Below are positions 26,492 to 35,353 of a stretch of 64,000 nt of DNA, piece by piece. The notes beneath the pieces were generated by a model that was given only the letters and a program-made list of their open reading frames with translations, was not told the origin of the DNA and did not search any database. How positions within the stretch are numbered: position 1 is the stretch's first letter; each line of letters starts with the position of its first letter. A program made the position numbers and the translations under genes. This stretch comes from Nocardia beijingensis NBRC 16342 (lineage in GTDB: Bacteria > Actinomycetota > Actinomycetes > Mycobacteriales > Mycobacteriaceae): contig NZ_BDBC01000012.1 in the NCBI RefSeq assembly GCF_001612785.1, positions 186,001 to 250,000 on the forward strand. Direction: 5' to 3'.

Positions 26492-27367
26492 ATGCCCACC
26501 GAAGACGGCTCGGCACGGGAATTCGAAGTCCATCGCGAGCACCTCCACGCTGTCGCATACCGGATGCTCGGCTCGTCGAGCGAGGCCGACGACGCGGTGC
26601 AGGAGACCTGGCTGCGGCTGGCCCGCCACGACGTCGAGGACGTCCGCAACCTTCCCGGCTGGCTCACCACCGTCGTGTCCCGCATCTGCCTGGACATGCT
26701 GCGCGCCAGGGCGGCGCGGCGCGAGGAACCGCTCGACCACCCGCCCCGGCTCGACGGCGACGCCGAGGAGAACGAACCGGAGCGCGAAGCGGTCCTGATC
26801 GAGTCCGTCGGCCGGGCGCTGCTGGTGGTGCTGGACCGGCTCGGACCCGACGAGCGGGTGGCCTTCGTCCTGCACGACCTGTTCGCGGTGCCGTTCGAGC
26901 AGATCGGGCCGATCGTCGGCCGCACCGCGGCGACCACCAAGAAGCTGGCCAGCCGAGCAAGGCAGCGGGTGCGGGGCGTCGAGGGCACGGCGGGCGGGGA
27001 ACTCACCACGCAGCGGCATGTCGTCGACGCGTTCCTCCGCGCGGCGCGCGGCGGCGATCTCGACGGGCTGCTGGCCGTTCTCGCGCCCGATGTGGTCCGC
27101 ACGGCCGACGCCGCCGCGCTGCCCGCCGGTGTGGCGACGACCGTGCGCGGCGCGGCGTCGGTGGCCGCGGAAACCGTGCTGCTGCGCCGGCGTTCGCAGG
27201 TGGCGGCGCTCGCGCTGGTGAACGGTCACCCGGGTATCGTCGTCGCCCCGCACGGCAGGTTGCTGCTGGCGCTCACCGTGACGGTGCGCGGCGACCGGGT
27301 GGCCGGATACCGGGTGATCGCCGCGCCGTCGCGGCTACGCGAGCTCTCGATCAGCCTGTTGCCCTGA
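26492..27367 (+). CDS. RNA polymerase sigma factor, ECF41/SigJ type
   Basis: 291 residues. Sigma region 2 is EVHREHLHAVAYRMLGSSSEADDAVQETWLRLARHDVEDVRNLPGWLTTVVSRICLDML; region 4 is LGPDERVAFVLHDLFAVPFEQIGPIVGRTAATTKKLASRARQRV. After residue 165 a SnoaL-like domain is fused, as in ECF41 factors, where it replaces an anti-sigma factor. Two conserved family motifs look altered: the DGGGA-type motif is not recognisable (ADAAALPAG sits there) and the terminal NPDKL is APSRL. Its own activity control may therefore differ. It overlaps the convergent AraC gene by 33 bp. Confidence 0.9.
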   Translation: MPTEDGSAREFEVHREHLHAVAYRMLGSSSEADDAVQETWLRLARHDVEDVRNLPGWLTTVVSRICLDMLRARAARREEPLDHPPRLDGDAEENEPEREAVLIESVGRALLVVLDRLGPDERVAFVLHDLFAVPFEQIGPIVGRTAATTKKLASRARQRVRGVEGTAGGELTTQRHVVDAFLRAARGGDLDGLLAVLAPDVVRTADAAALPAGVATTVRGAASVAAETVLLRRRSQVAALALVNGHPGIVVAPHGRLLLALTVTVRGDRVAGYRVIAAPSRLRELSISLLP

Positions 27368-28339
27368 TGATTTCGATTCGCCCTCCGTTCGGGGCACCGG
27401 CGCCCGGCCCGGCTCGGCACGCTCCGCCGCTCTGCGCCGCCGGAATTCGCGCGGCGTCTCGCCGAAACGGGCCTTGAACGCCGCGGAGAACCACGCCGGG
27501 GTGAATCCGGCGCGAATCGCCAGCTCACGGATGGGATCGGACTGCGAGGGATCCTCCAGCAGATCGCGTGCCGCGCGCAGGGCCTCCTCCCGCCGCACGT
27601 CGCGGTAGGTGGTGCCGGTCTGCTGCAACACCGAGCGCAACTGTCGCGGCGACCAGCCGAGCGCGTGCGCCACCGCGGGCAGGCGCACGTCGTTGCGGCC
27701 GACGTTGGCGCGCACGTACTGCCGGATCTGCGCCACCACCTGAGCGTGCTGGGCACGCTGCGGGTGGGTTTCGCCGAGCGAGATCAGGCTCAGCAATTCG
27801 GCGATCCGGTCGCAGACGGCGTTGAACTCGTGATCGGAGAGGTTCGCCTGCTCGGTGTGGGTGCTGCGGATCATCGCCTGGGTGATGCGGCCGAGTCCGG
27901 AGTTCAGGTCGATCGTCATGCCACGCTCGGCCGGCGGTCCCGCCCGATGGTCGAGTTCGGCCCTGGGAAGCTGGATCGCGTAGGCGGACAGGAGCGGGAT
28001 GTGGATCTGGCACAGGTCGTCGAGGGCGGTCACCGCGGCTTGGTTCGGACGCGCCCGCGTCTCTTCGTCGCGATAGCGCACCGAGTACACACCCTGTTCG
28101 GGGATGACCACCCAGTAGAAGTCGTCGCACGGACCGTGACGGATGTTCGTCCGGGTGCGGAAGGAGGTACTGATCCCGCGCTGCTCCCAGCGCAGCAACC
28201 GGTAGGCGGCCGATTCCTGAACCGTCAGGCCCGAATACCACCGTTCGGGATCGCCGTACCGGTAGTCCATCGGAACGAAGCTGTTGGCGATCGCGGTCCA
28301 CGATGGGGCATCGTTGGCGGTCACGCCGTAGCACTTCAT
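27335..28339 (-). CDS. AraC family transcriptional regulator
   Basis: 334 residues. The N-terminal 170 residues form an AraC_binding_2-type sensor (GLTVQESAAYRLLRWEQRGISTSFRTR, then DDFYWVVIPEQGVYSVRY). The C-terminal two HTH motifs span about residues 215-310: VRLPAVAHALGWSPRQLRSVLQQTGTTYRDVRREEAL and PIRELAIRAGFTPAWFSAAFKARFGETPREFRRRR. A basic tail follows. Proteins of this type often regulate catabolic genes. The gene's 3' end overlaps the sigma factor gene by 33 bp on the opposite strand, so transcripts could interfere. Its target is unknown. Confidence 0.92.
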   Translation of the reverse strand: MKCYGVTANDAPSWTAIANSFVPMDYRYGDPERWYSGLTVQESAAYRLLRWEQRGISTSFRTRTNIRHGPCDDFYWVVIPEQGVYSVRYRDEETRARPNQAAVTALDDLCQIHIPLLSAYAIQLPRAELDHRAGPPAERGMTIDLNSGLGRITQAMIRSTHTEQANLSDHEFNAVCDRIAELLSLISLGETHPQRAQHAQVVAQIRQYVRANVGRNDVRLPAVAHALGWSPRQLRSVLQQTGTTYRDVRREEALRAARDLLEDPSQSDPIRELAIRAGFTPAWFSAAFKARFGETPREFRRRRAAERAEPGRAPVPRTEGESKSSGQQADRELA

Positions 28340-28494
28340 GGTGACAACCTATCGCCGCCGAATCCAGCCGATACCGTACTGCCGGTCACCACGATACGGC
28401 TCGGCGCACGGACCTCGCGACGCTGGGAAGTTTCCGCCGCCGCGCCCGGCCCGCAAGCCGGAACACGCTGCCCCGGAGTGCGTTACGTGGTCGC

Positions 28495-28971
28495 TCAGCG
28501 CGCGGGCACGCGGGCGAATCCGAGCGGCGGCGTGGGAGCGGGCCCGGTGCGCAACACGGGACGGAATTCCGGCAGCACCGGCAGGACGTCGGCGTTCCTG
28601 GCGGCATAACATCGCACGACGGGCAGCGCACGGGCCACCTCGGCGCGCTCCACCGGCTCGTGGTCGATGAATCCGACGGCGTCCAGGCCGAGACCCAGCG
28701 TGCGCGCGATCCGCAGGATCGCGGAGGACTTGGGGCCCCAGCCGATCTCGACGGCCGAGAACATCTCGTAGACGCCGTACCGATACAGCTTGTCCAGGGT
28801 CCACTCGCGCTCGCCGCGGCTGGCCACGGCATGCCAGATGCCCCGTTCGCTGAGCACGCGCAGGGTGCGCAGCGCGGCGGGCCGCAACGCACCGACGGTC
28901 GCGTCGCACACGACACCGTCCCACAAGGTGTTGTCCAGTTCCCAGACAAGACATCTCAGAGCCGGTGTCAT
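28495..28971 (-). CDS. HAD-IIIC (FkbH-like) family protein with altered catalytic motifs
   Basis: 158 residues with the HAD subfamily IIIC layout: VWELDNTLWDG (residues 9-19), HAVASRGER (motif II, Ser51), GWGPKSSAI (motif III Lys81) and GFIDHEPVERAEV (motif IV). Two expected acids are missing. The nucleophile of DxDxT is Glu11 instead of Asp (ELDNT, Asp13 kept), and motif IV has Asp103-His104 where Asp-Asp is usual. A phosphoaspartyl intermediate is therefore unlikely with normal chemistry; a non-hydrolytic binding role, or activity on a related acyl substrate, is possible. It stands alone, divergent from the PucR-type gene. Confidence 0.8.
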   Translation of the reverse strand: MTPALRCLVWELDNTLWDGVVCDATVGALRPAALRTLRVLSERGIWHAVASRGEREWTLDKLYRYGVYEMFSAVEIGWGPKSSAILRIARTLGLGLDAVGFIDHEPVERAEVARALPVVRCYAARNADVLPVLPEFRPVLRTGPAPTPPLGFARVPAR

Positions 28972-29370
28972 CGCCCTGCCCCTATCGTTGCGTCATCACT
29001 GCCTTTCCGCCGTGGCGTGCGCGGCAGATGGGCACTGCACACCATCCAGGACACGACACGTGCCGGACAAGACCCTGGTTGCGTGGCCATGACCGGCGCG
29101 GGTGATCCTACCGGCATGTCGGCCGCCGCTCGCGGCAACGACCGAACCCGCTCTCCCTTCGCGCACGGCGACGAACCCGGCGTCCCGGTCGCCGAAGTGT
29201 GTCGGTCGTCACCGAAAATCGGTCAGGCGTCCAGCTGCTGTGACCGCTAACAACTCCCCGTCGAACCCTCTCACCTGCTCTCACAGAAACCGTCGAACGG
29301 GTCCACGGAACAAATCGACCGATTAGTGTGAATGCGCTGCACAGCAATCGTGGGCGGAAGGGAGTCGCCA
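28972..29370. other. Intergenic region between HAD-like and PucR-type genes
   Basis: No gene is supported in these 399 bp. AATCG-AC-CGATT (29313-29324) is a short palindrome about 50 bp upstream of the PucR-type start and may be an operator; GGAAGGGAG just before 29371 is its ribosome site. Confidence 0.4.
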
Positions 29371-30591
29371 ATGTCCGTCGACAGTTCGGCCCGGCCGAGT
29401 CTGACCCTGTCGGGAAAGCCGATGTCGTCGCCACTGAAGGACGTTCGCGGGCTATCGCGTCAGATGGTCGGCCACTTCGTCGAGAACGTCATCCCCTGCG
29501 GGACGCTACCGGGCGACGCGATCGCAGGCGACGTCACCACCATAACCCGGGTCTGCCTGGAGCTGGCGGTGAGCATGCTCGACGGCAAGGACCTCCCGGA
29601 GAAACTCCAGCGCCTCGGCGACGCCGCCGCGGGATGGGCGCGCGAGGGTGTGCCCATCGACACCATCCACCACTCGATCCACGAAGGCTTCAAAATGGGC
29701 CTGGAACTGGTGGTGTCCGACGCGACGATGAAGGACTACGACGACCTCGTCGACGGCGCCAAGATGGTCGTCGAGATGCTCGACATGATCAACTCGGCCG
29801 TCTCCATGGCCTACGTCCGCGAGCTGCGCGCGGTGGTCAGCGAGCACCACACCGCCGTGCACACGCTGACCTCCGCGCTACTCGGCGGGCACAGCACCTC
29901 GACCATGGCGCGCGAATGCGGCATCGCCATCGCGCCTTCGTATGCCGTTCTGGCCGTGGCGATCCCGCCGCACCGCGAGGAACGCAACCCGATGGTGGAC
30001 GGCAAGGTCGTCGCCCGCAGAAAACTGCGCAGGGTGCAGGCCGAGCTGGCCACGCGCTGCGGCGAGGCCGCGCTGTCGCTGCTGAGCGTGGACGGCGGCA
30101 CGGTACTCATCCCGTCCGGTCATCTGGACAACGAGCAGCTCGACGCCCTGGTCACCCAGCTGTCGCACGCCGCGCAGGTGGGCGTCACCGCGACCATGGT
30201 TGAGGCCACCCCCGAGAAGATCCCCACCGCCGCCGATCAGGCGCACGAACTGCTCGACATGGTGCAGCGATTGGAGGCGGTGGCCGGGCTCTACCGCTTC
30301 GACGAGCTGGCACTGGAATATCAGCTGACCAGACCGGGGCCGGGCCGCGAGTACCTCGGCTCGCTGCTGGATCCGCTGGACGCGCACCCGGAACTGCTTG
30401 AGACGTTGCAACGGCACATCGCCAACAACCTCAACCGGCAGCGCACGGCACGCGTGCTGCACGTGCACACCAACACCGTCGACTACCGGCTCAAGCGGAT
30501 CGGTCAGCTCACCGGATTCGACCCGTCCCAGCCGTCGGGACTGTGGTACCTGCGCTCGGCACTGGTCGCCCGCACGTATCGCACGACCTGA
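29371..30591 (+). CDS. PucR/CdaR-type transcriptional regulator
   Basis: 406 residues from the ATG at 29371, preceded by GGAAGGGAG; the frame is open 13 codons earlier without a ribosome site. Residues 20-160 are an all-helical RsbRD/RsbT-antagonist-like N-terminal domain (AAAGWAREGVPIDTIHHSIHEGFKMG). The central part has a GGDEF-like fold (SYAVLAVAIPPHR, RRKLRRVQAELATRCG). The C-terminus carries the PucR HTH_30 motif ETLQRHIANNLNRQRTARVLHVHTNTVDYRLKRIGQLTGFDP. Such proteins activate purine, amino-acid or phospholipid genes; the target here is unknown. A paralogue lacking the HTH lies at 59233-60213. Confidence 0.88.
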   Translation: MSVDSSARPSLTLSGKPMSSPLKDVRGLSRQMVGHFVENVIPCGTLPGDAIAGDVTTITRVCLELAVSMLDGKDLPEKLQRLGDAAAGWAREGVPIDTIHHSIHEGFKMGLELVVSDATMKDYDDLVDGAKMVVEMLDMINSAVSMAYVRELRAVVSEHHTAVHTLTSALLGGHSTSTMARECGIAIAPSYAVLAVAIPPHREERNPMVDGKVVARRKLRRVQAELATRCGEAALSLLSVDGGTVLIPSGHLDNEQLDALVTQLSHAAQVGVTATMVEATPEKIPTAADQAHELLDMVQRLEAVAGLYRFDELALEYQLTRPGPGREYLGSLLDPLDAHPELLETLQRHIANNLNRQRTARVLHVHTNTVDYRLKRIGQLTGFDPSQPSGLWYLRSALVARTYRTT

Positions 30592-30765
30592 TCGCCCGGC
30601 CGGCGCGGTCACGGATTCGCCGATGCGCGGCCGCTCGTTCCCCCGAGCGGCAAGCCGCGGAGCGTTGTGGCGTCACCCCCTGGCGGTTACCGTGAGCCAC
30701 GAGTTCCACAGGCCGGTGGCGGCACAGCCCCGATCGTCGCGACCAGAGGTACCCAGGAGGTTGCG

Positions 30766-32133
30766 ATGACATGGGCAGGCGCGTCGGCCGGTGAGATCGC
30801 GGCGGGAGTGCGGAGCCGGACGGTGTCCCCGCTCGAGGTGGCCGACGAGCACCTGGCCCGCATCGCCGCACTGGACACACGGATCAACGCCTTCCGGATC
30901 GTGCGCCACGAGCAGGTCCGCCGCGAAGCCCGCGCGCTGGCCACCCGCGGCGATCTCGCCGACCTTCCGCTCGCCGGAGTCCCGGTGGCGGTCAAGGACA
31001 ATCTCGACCTCGCCGGGTGCGTGACCGGCCACGGGTCGCGCGCGGCGCGGCAGACCGCGGCCGAGTCCGACACCGAGCTGGTCCGCAGGTTGCGTGCCGC
31101 GGGTGCGCTGCTGATCGGCAAGACCAACGTGCCCGAGCTGTGCCAGTGGCCGGTCACCGAGAGCGCCGCGCACGGCATCACCCGCAACCCGTGGCGTCTG
31201 ACGCACACTCCTGGCGGCTCCACCGGCGGCGGCGCCGCGGCCGTCGCCGCCGGGATGGCCGCGCTGGCAATCGGTTCCGACGGCGGCGGCTCGATCCGCA
31301 TCCCGTCGTCGTGCTGCGGGCTCGTCGGGCTCAAGCCCGGCGACGGCGTGATCGCGCGCCCGCCCGAACTCGGCTCCAACTGGCTCGGCATATCGACGTT
31401 CGGACCGCTGGCCACCACGGTGTCCGACGCCGCCCTGCTCCTCGGTGTGCTCACCGACGACCGCTATCCGGCACCGGCCGCACCCGAGCGGCCCCTGCGG
31501 ATCGGCATGACCACCGAGCCACCGGTTCTCGGCGCGTCCGTCGACCCGCAGGTGCGCGCGACCATGCTGGCGACGGCCGAAGCGCTGCGCGCGGCAGGCC
31601 ACACCGTCACCGAGGCGGCGCCGCCGTGGCGGCCGCAGGACGCGCTCGGCTTCCTCGCCCGCTACCTCTCCGGCGTCGCCGAGGACACCACCGACCTCAG
31701 CGCCGACCTCTTGGAACCGCTGACCCGCAAGGTAGCCCGCGCCGGACGGGTGATCGGCCGGCTGCACCGCGTGCCCGACGCTCCCCCGCCCCGGCAGTCC
31801 GAACGATTCGCCGCGTGGTTCACCGAACACGACCTGCTGCTCACTCCCACCTTGGCGACCCCGCCGGTGCCGGTCGGATCCTTCACCGGAAAAGGCTTTG
31901 TGCGAAGCCTGCTCGACGTGCCGCGCTTCATCCCGTTCACGCCGCCGTTCAACACGGTTCGCTACCCGGCGATATCCGTTCCCGCCGGGCTGTCGGACAC
32001 CGGACTGCCCATCGGTGTGCAGTTCGCCGCGGCGCCCGGCGGCGAAACGACGTTGCTCGCGGTCGCCGCGCAACTGGAGCGCATCCGTCCGTGGCAGCGC
32101 CACGCCCCACTGGGCGAGGCGGCGACACCGTAG
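30766..32133 (+). CDS. Amidase signature family enzyme
   Basis: 455 residues from the ATG at 30766 with AGGAGG eight bases upstream; a longer frame of 33 codons has no support. The amidase triad is visible: Lys in GVPVAVKDNLDLAG, cis-Ser in THTPGGSTGGGAAAVAAGMAALAIGSDGGGSIRIPSSCCGLVGLKP, and the nucleophile Ser in GGGSIR. The Gly-Ser-rich signature is complete. It hydrolyses an amide, R-CO-NH2 to the acid and ammonia, in the cytosol; GatA-like function is unlikely because GatB/GatC genes are absent and the length is shorter. The substrate is unknown; the nearby PucR-type gene could regulate it. Confidence 0.92.
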   Translation: MTWAGASAGEIAAGVRSRTVSPLEVADEHLARIAALDTRINAFRIVRHEQVRREARALATRGDLADLPLAGVPVAVKDNLDLAGCVTGHGSRAARQTAAESDTELVRRLRAAGALLIGKTNVPELCQWPVTESAAHGITRNPWRLTHTPGGSTGGGAAAVAAGMAALAIGSDGGGSIRIPSSCCGLVGLKPGDGVIARPPELGSNWLGISTFGPLATTVSDAALLLGVLTDDRYPAPAAPERPLRIGMTTEPPVLGASVDPQVRATMLATAEALRAAGHTVTEAAPPWRPQDALGFLARYLSGVAEDTTDLSADLLEPLTRKVARAGRVIGRLHRVPDAPPPRQSERFAAWFTEHDLLLTPTLATPPVPVGSFTGKGFVRSLLDVPRFIPFTPPFNTVRYPAISVPAGLSDTGLPIGVQFAAAPGGETTLLAVAAQLERIRPWQRHAPLGEAATP

Positions 32134-32254
32134 CCGTTCACCACCGAGCGGCTCCGGTGGACATTGCCGCGTCGGCGACGTACCGATCAGCGCTTTGCCC
32201 ATGGCCCGGCCCACACCGGGCATCTCCCCGTCCATATGCCGTTAATGTCGCGTT

Positions 32255-32267
32255 TACGATGTCCCGG
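32255..32267 (+). promoter_or_regulatory. Probable leaderless promoter of the PAP2-type gene
   Basis: TACGAT (32255-32260) is a TANNNT -10 element ending six bases before the GTG at 32267. No ribosome-binding sequence precedes that GTG, so a leaderless mRNA is likely. No clear -35 is seen. Confidence 0.4.
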
Positions 32268-33607
32268 TGCTTGTGAACGACGTGCAGGGGAGCTTGACCC
32301 CACCGGGCGAGCGAGTGGGTATCGAAGAGCTCCGCGAGCGTCGGTTGCGGCCGGTGGTCGTGTGGTGCGGTGTCGCGGTCATCGTGCTCGCCCTCGTCGG
32401 CGGTGAACTCATGGCCGCGCACATCGGGGCGCTTGGACCGTTGACCAGCCTGGCGCGTGACTATGCGGGAACGCCGAAGTCGGCGACCACACCATGGGCG
32501 GGATTCCTGCTGGCCCTGGTCGGGATCACGGCGCGCGCACGCGTCGGCGCCGTCGCCGCGGCCGTCGCCGTCGACCTGCTGTTCGTCGTGATCAGGACGG
32601 TCGAGGGGCGTCCGTTCACCGTCGGCAACGGTCCGACCATCATTCTCACCGCCCTGGCGGTGCTCGCGTTCGTGCGGTGGGACGGGCAGCGACGCCGCAC
32701 GGCGTTGCGCACCATCGCCTTCGGCGCGCTGCTGATCGCGGCGACGAAGATCAGCGAGATCTGGCTGGACGTCACCGCGTGGGCCTGCCCGATGGTTCTC
32801 GATCCGTACGTGCAGGTCGCCGACCGCGCCCTCGGCAGCCCGTCCTGGCTGGTCGGGCACGCGCTCGAGGTGGCGGGACCGGTGGCGACGGGTGTGGTGC
32901 GCTGGGTGTATTTCGAGCTTCCGCTGGCGGCCGTGCTGGTCGCGGCATGGCAGTTGCGCGGCGTGACGACGGGCGGCTGGCCACGGCACTACCTGGTGCG
33001 CACCTTCCTGACGCTCGGCGTGGTCGGGCCGATCTGGTACGTGGCCTTCCCGGTGGTCGGGCCGGTGCTCGCCTACGGACCGCAGGGGCTCGGCTTCCAG
33101 ATCGCCGACGTCTGGCCGGATGTCGTCCCCGCGGTGCCGTCCTCGATCGATGCGCTGCGCTTCGACGGCATCACCCCGCGCAACTGCATGCCGTCGCTGC
33201 ACACCGCCTGGGCGCTGTCGCTGTTCATCCACTCCAGGCGAGGACCGCTGTGGTTGCGCTGGGGCGGGGCGTTCTGGCTGGTGTGCACACTCGTCGCGAC
33301 GCTGGGTCTGGGCGCGCACTACGGCGTCGACCTGGTCGTCGGCGCGGCGTTGTGCCTGACGGTGGAATCCGCGCTGCGCGACCCGGATCGGGGCTGGGAC
33401 CGCGGGCGCGTGCGGATCGTGGCCATGGGGGTCGCCGTCTGCGCCGGGGTGCTGCTGTGCATCCGCTTCTTCGCCGTGCCGATGGCGACGCACCCGATCC
33501 CGTTCGGGGTCGTGATCCTCGGCGCGCTCGGTGCGCTGTCGATCCTGTTCTACGCCACCTGGTTCGGTGCGTCGGCGGCGGTATCGAGCGAATCGGCGCG
33601 GGGGTGA
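32267..33607 (+). CDS. PAP2-superfamily multi-pass membrane protein
   Basis: 446 residues, GTG start at 32267 (GTG at 32273 is an alternative). About ten hydrophobic segments, the first at residues 28-50 (VVVWCGVAVIVLALVGGELMAA). The PAP2 motifs are in the C-terminal half: RNCMPSLHTAWALSLF (His) and GLGAHYGVDLVVGAALCL (His and Asp), as in inositol-phosphorylceramide-synthase-like and PAP2_C phosphatases. A membrane enzyme that transfers or hydrolyses a lipid phosphate is likely, with the active site on the outer face. The N-terminal half is not assigned. It is followed by the 49-bp repeat array. Confidence 0.85.
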   Translation: MLVNDVQGSLTPPGERVGIEELRERRLRPVVVWCGVAVIVLALVGGELMAAHIGALGPLTSLARDYAGTPKSATTPWAGFLLALVGITARARVGAVAAAVAVDLLFVVIRTVEGRPFTVGNGPTIILTALAVLAFVRWDGQRRRTALRTIAFGALLIAATKISEIWLDVTAWACPMVLDPYVQVADRALGSPSWLVGHALEVAGPVATGVVRWVYFELPLAAVLVAAWQLRGVTTGGWPRHYLVRTFLTLGVVGPIWYVAFPVVGPVLAYGPQGLGFQIADVWPDVVPAVPSSIDALRFDGITPRNCMPSLHTAWALSLFIHSRRGPLWLRWGGAFWLVCTLVATLGLGAHYGVDLVVGAALCLTVESALRDPDRGWDRGRVRIVAMGVAVCAGVLLCIRFFAVPMATHPIPFGVVILGALGALSILFYATWFGASAAVSSESARG

Positions 33608-33631
33608 ATCAGCCGCCGCGCCCGATCATCG

Positions 33632-33870
33632 ACCCGGTGAAGGGAACGGTGCCGCGAAGGTGACCCGGCGAGGTTGATCGGGTTTCGGCCAAGGTCGGCC
33701 GCGCGTCGGTGACCCGGCAAGATCACCGTGTCCCGGTGAATGACGGGTCCCGCATCGGTGACCCGGCGAGGTGATCAGGTCCCGGCCAAGGTCGGCCGCG
33801 CGTCAGTGACCCGGCAAGATCTCCGCGTCCCGGTGAATGACGGGTCCCGCGTCAGTGCCCCGGCAACAGG
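33632..33870. repeat. 49-bp tandem repeat array
   Basis: The block GTGACCCGGC (GTGCCCCGGC in the last copy) recurs at 33660, 33709, 33758, 33806 and 33855, a spacing of 49, 49, 48 and 49 bp. Units alternate between two diverged types, so a 98-bp AB pair (33660-33757) is repeated at 97-bp length (33758-33854) with few changes, followed by a partial unit. A degraded half-unit (CCCGGTGAAGGGAACGG) precedes the first. The period is not a multiple of three and no frame continues, so it is non-coding. It fills the 339-bp gap between the convergent PAP2-type gene and the last gene of the biotin operon. Confidence 0.85.
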
Positions 33871-33946
33871 TGCATGTCTCGGCGCGGAGCCTGAAGGGCC
33901 GCGCGTGGGTGACGAGGGCGCGCCGCCGTCCCTCGGCCCGCCCTGG

Positions 33947-35353
33947 TCAGCGATCGGTCTCCGGATGATCGCCTGCGTGATGCGCGGCCAGCGTGGAGAC
34001 CAGCGCCGCGCGATAGAGTTTGCCCCGCGGCGTGCGCGGCAGCCGGTCCACGATCAGAACCCGCACCGGCATACTCGGACTCGGCAAACTCGCGCGCAGC
34101 CGCCGCCAAATCTCGTCGGCAGCCGGTGCGCCCGCGCCGACCACGATCGCCGCCGCTGGCGCCTCCCCCATGCGCGCGTCCGGCACGCCGACGCAGGCGG
34201 CTTCGGCGACACCCGGTATCGCCGTGAGCGCCGCTTCGACGGCGGCGGGTTCCACATTCAGACCCGCCCGGATCAGCATCTCGCTGTCCCGGCCGAACAG
34301 CCGCAGGCGGTTGCCGATCACCTCGCCCCGGTCGCCGACCGTCATCCAGCCGTCGACGGGACCGCCCGCCACGCCGTCGGCGGTGAGGTAGCCGTCGAAC
34401 AGCATGTCGCTGCGTACGTACACCAAGCCGTCGCGGACGCGGGCCTCGACGCCGGAGAACAGTTCGCCCGCCGATTTCTCATCGGCGCTGCCGATCCCGC
34501 GATCGAAGGACACGAAGCTCAGTTCGGATGCACCGTAGAAGTGCACGAGCGAGGCGCCGGGCAGAACTTCCCGCAGCGCCTGCCGCCCGGCGCGCGGCCA
34601 CCGGGCGGCGGAGGACAGCACTTCCCGGACGCCGCCGACCGGGCCGATTCCCGCCCGCACCACGTCCCACGCGATCGTCGGCACCGAATACAACTGCGTC
34701 GCACCGTCTCGCAGCGCGTCGGCGACGGGTCGCAGATCGACCGTCGCGCCGCGGGTCAAGGCGTGCAACGCGCCGTAGAGGAAATGCGTGTGGTCCAGCA
34801 CGCCGGGCACCGAAACCCGGTCCCCCGCACCGATGTCGAACGTGCGGTCGGAACGGTCCAGCGTCGTGGCCCACGACAGCTGATCGCGCACGAACAGCTT
34901 CGGCTCGCCGGTGGTGCCGGAGGTGATCCCCACCAACAGTTCGGCGCCAGGGCGCGCCCCGCCCACCGCGCCTTCGGATTCCAGTGCGGCGGCGGTCCGC
35001 ACGACGCCGTCGAAACCGAGCCGCCGCAGCCGGCGGTGCTGGTGCGGCGCGGCCACGACGGCGCCGGGCCCGGCCAGCGCGAGCACCCGGCTCAGCTGAT
35101 CGGGCAGCAGATGGCGGTGCAGCAGGACGACACTCACCCCGGCGTGCATCGCCGCGGTCACCGCCACCAGTGATTCGACATCGGACGTGGGAAGCACCGC
35201 GACCCGGCGCATGCCGTCCAGCCCGGCGGCGGTGCGCAGGACCTTCGTCCAGAACCGCTCGTAATCGACCCGTTCGCGTTTCGCGATGACCGCGATCGCC
35301 GTGGGATGCGCCGCGGCCTGCCGAGCGATCCGCGCGGCGAGCAGTTCAGTCAT
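33947..35353 (-). CDS. AMP-forming acyl-CoA synthetase-like enzyme, last gene of bioY operon
   Basis: 468 residues, a short class I adenylate-forming enzyme. The ATP loop LLVGITSGTTGEPKLFVRD is canonical; HFYGASELSFVSFD is the A5 motif; VGDRGEVIGNRLRLFGRDSEMLIRAG covers A7-A8; the A10 Lys is in LPRTPRGKLYRAAL. It should activate a carboxylate to an acyl adenylate and then a CoA ester. Its start overlaps the T-component stop by 8 bp. Being last in a BioQ-type operon, candidates for its substrate are biotin, a biotin precursor such as pimelate, or a degradation product. No carrier-protein domain is fused. Confidence 0.88.
   Translation of the reverse strand: MTELLAARIARQAAAHPTAIAVIAKRERVDYERFWTKVLRTAAGLDGMRRVAVLPTSDVESLVAVTAAMHAGVSVVLLHRHLLPDQLSRVLALAGPGAVVAAPHQHRRLRRLGFDGVVRTAAALESEGAVGGARPGAELLVGITSGTTGEPKLFVRDQLSWATTLDRSDRTFDIGAGDRVSVPGVLDHTHFLYGALHALTRGATVDLRPVADALRDGATQLYSVPTIAWDVVRAGIGPVGGVREVLSSAARWPRAGRQALREVLPGASLVHFYGASELSFVSFDRGIGSADEKSAGELFSGVEARVRDGLVYVRSDMLFDGYLTADGVAGGPVDGWMTVGDRGEVIGNRLRLFGRDSEMLIRAGLNVEPAAVEAALTAIPGVAEAACVGVPDARMGEAPAAAIVVGAGAPAADEIWRRLRASLPSPSMPVRVLIVDRLPRTPRGKLYRAALVSTLAAHHAGDHPETDR

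Noticed and set aside
30766-32133. GatA subunit of the amidotransferase
   Set aside because: No gatB or gatC adjoins and the sequence fits a stand-alone amidase of the same superfamily.
33660-33870. CRISPR array
   Set aside because: The units are tandem and homologous over their whole length with no unique spacers, and no cas genes are present.
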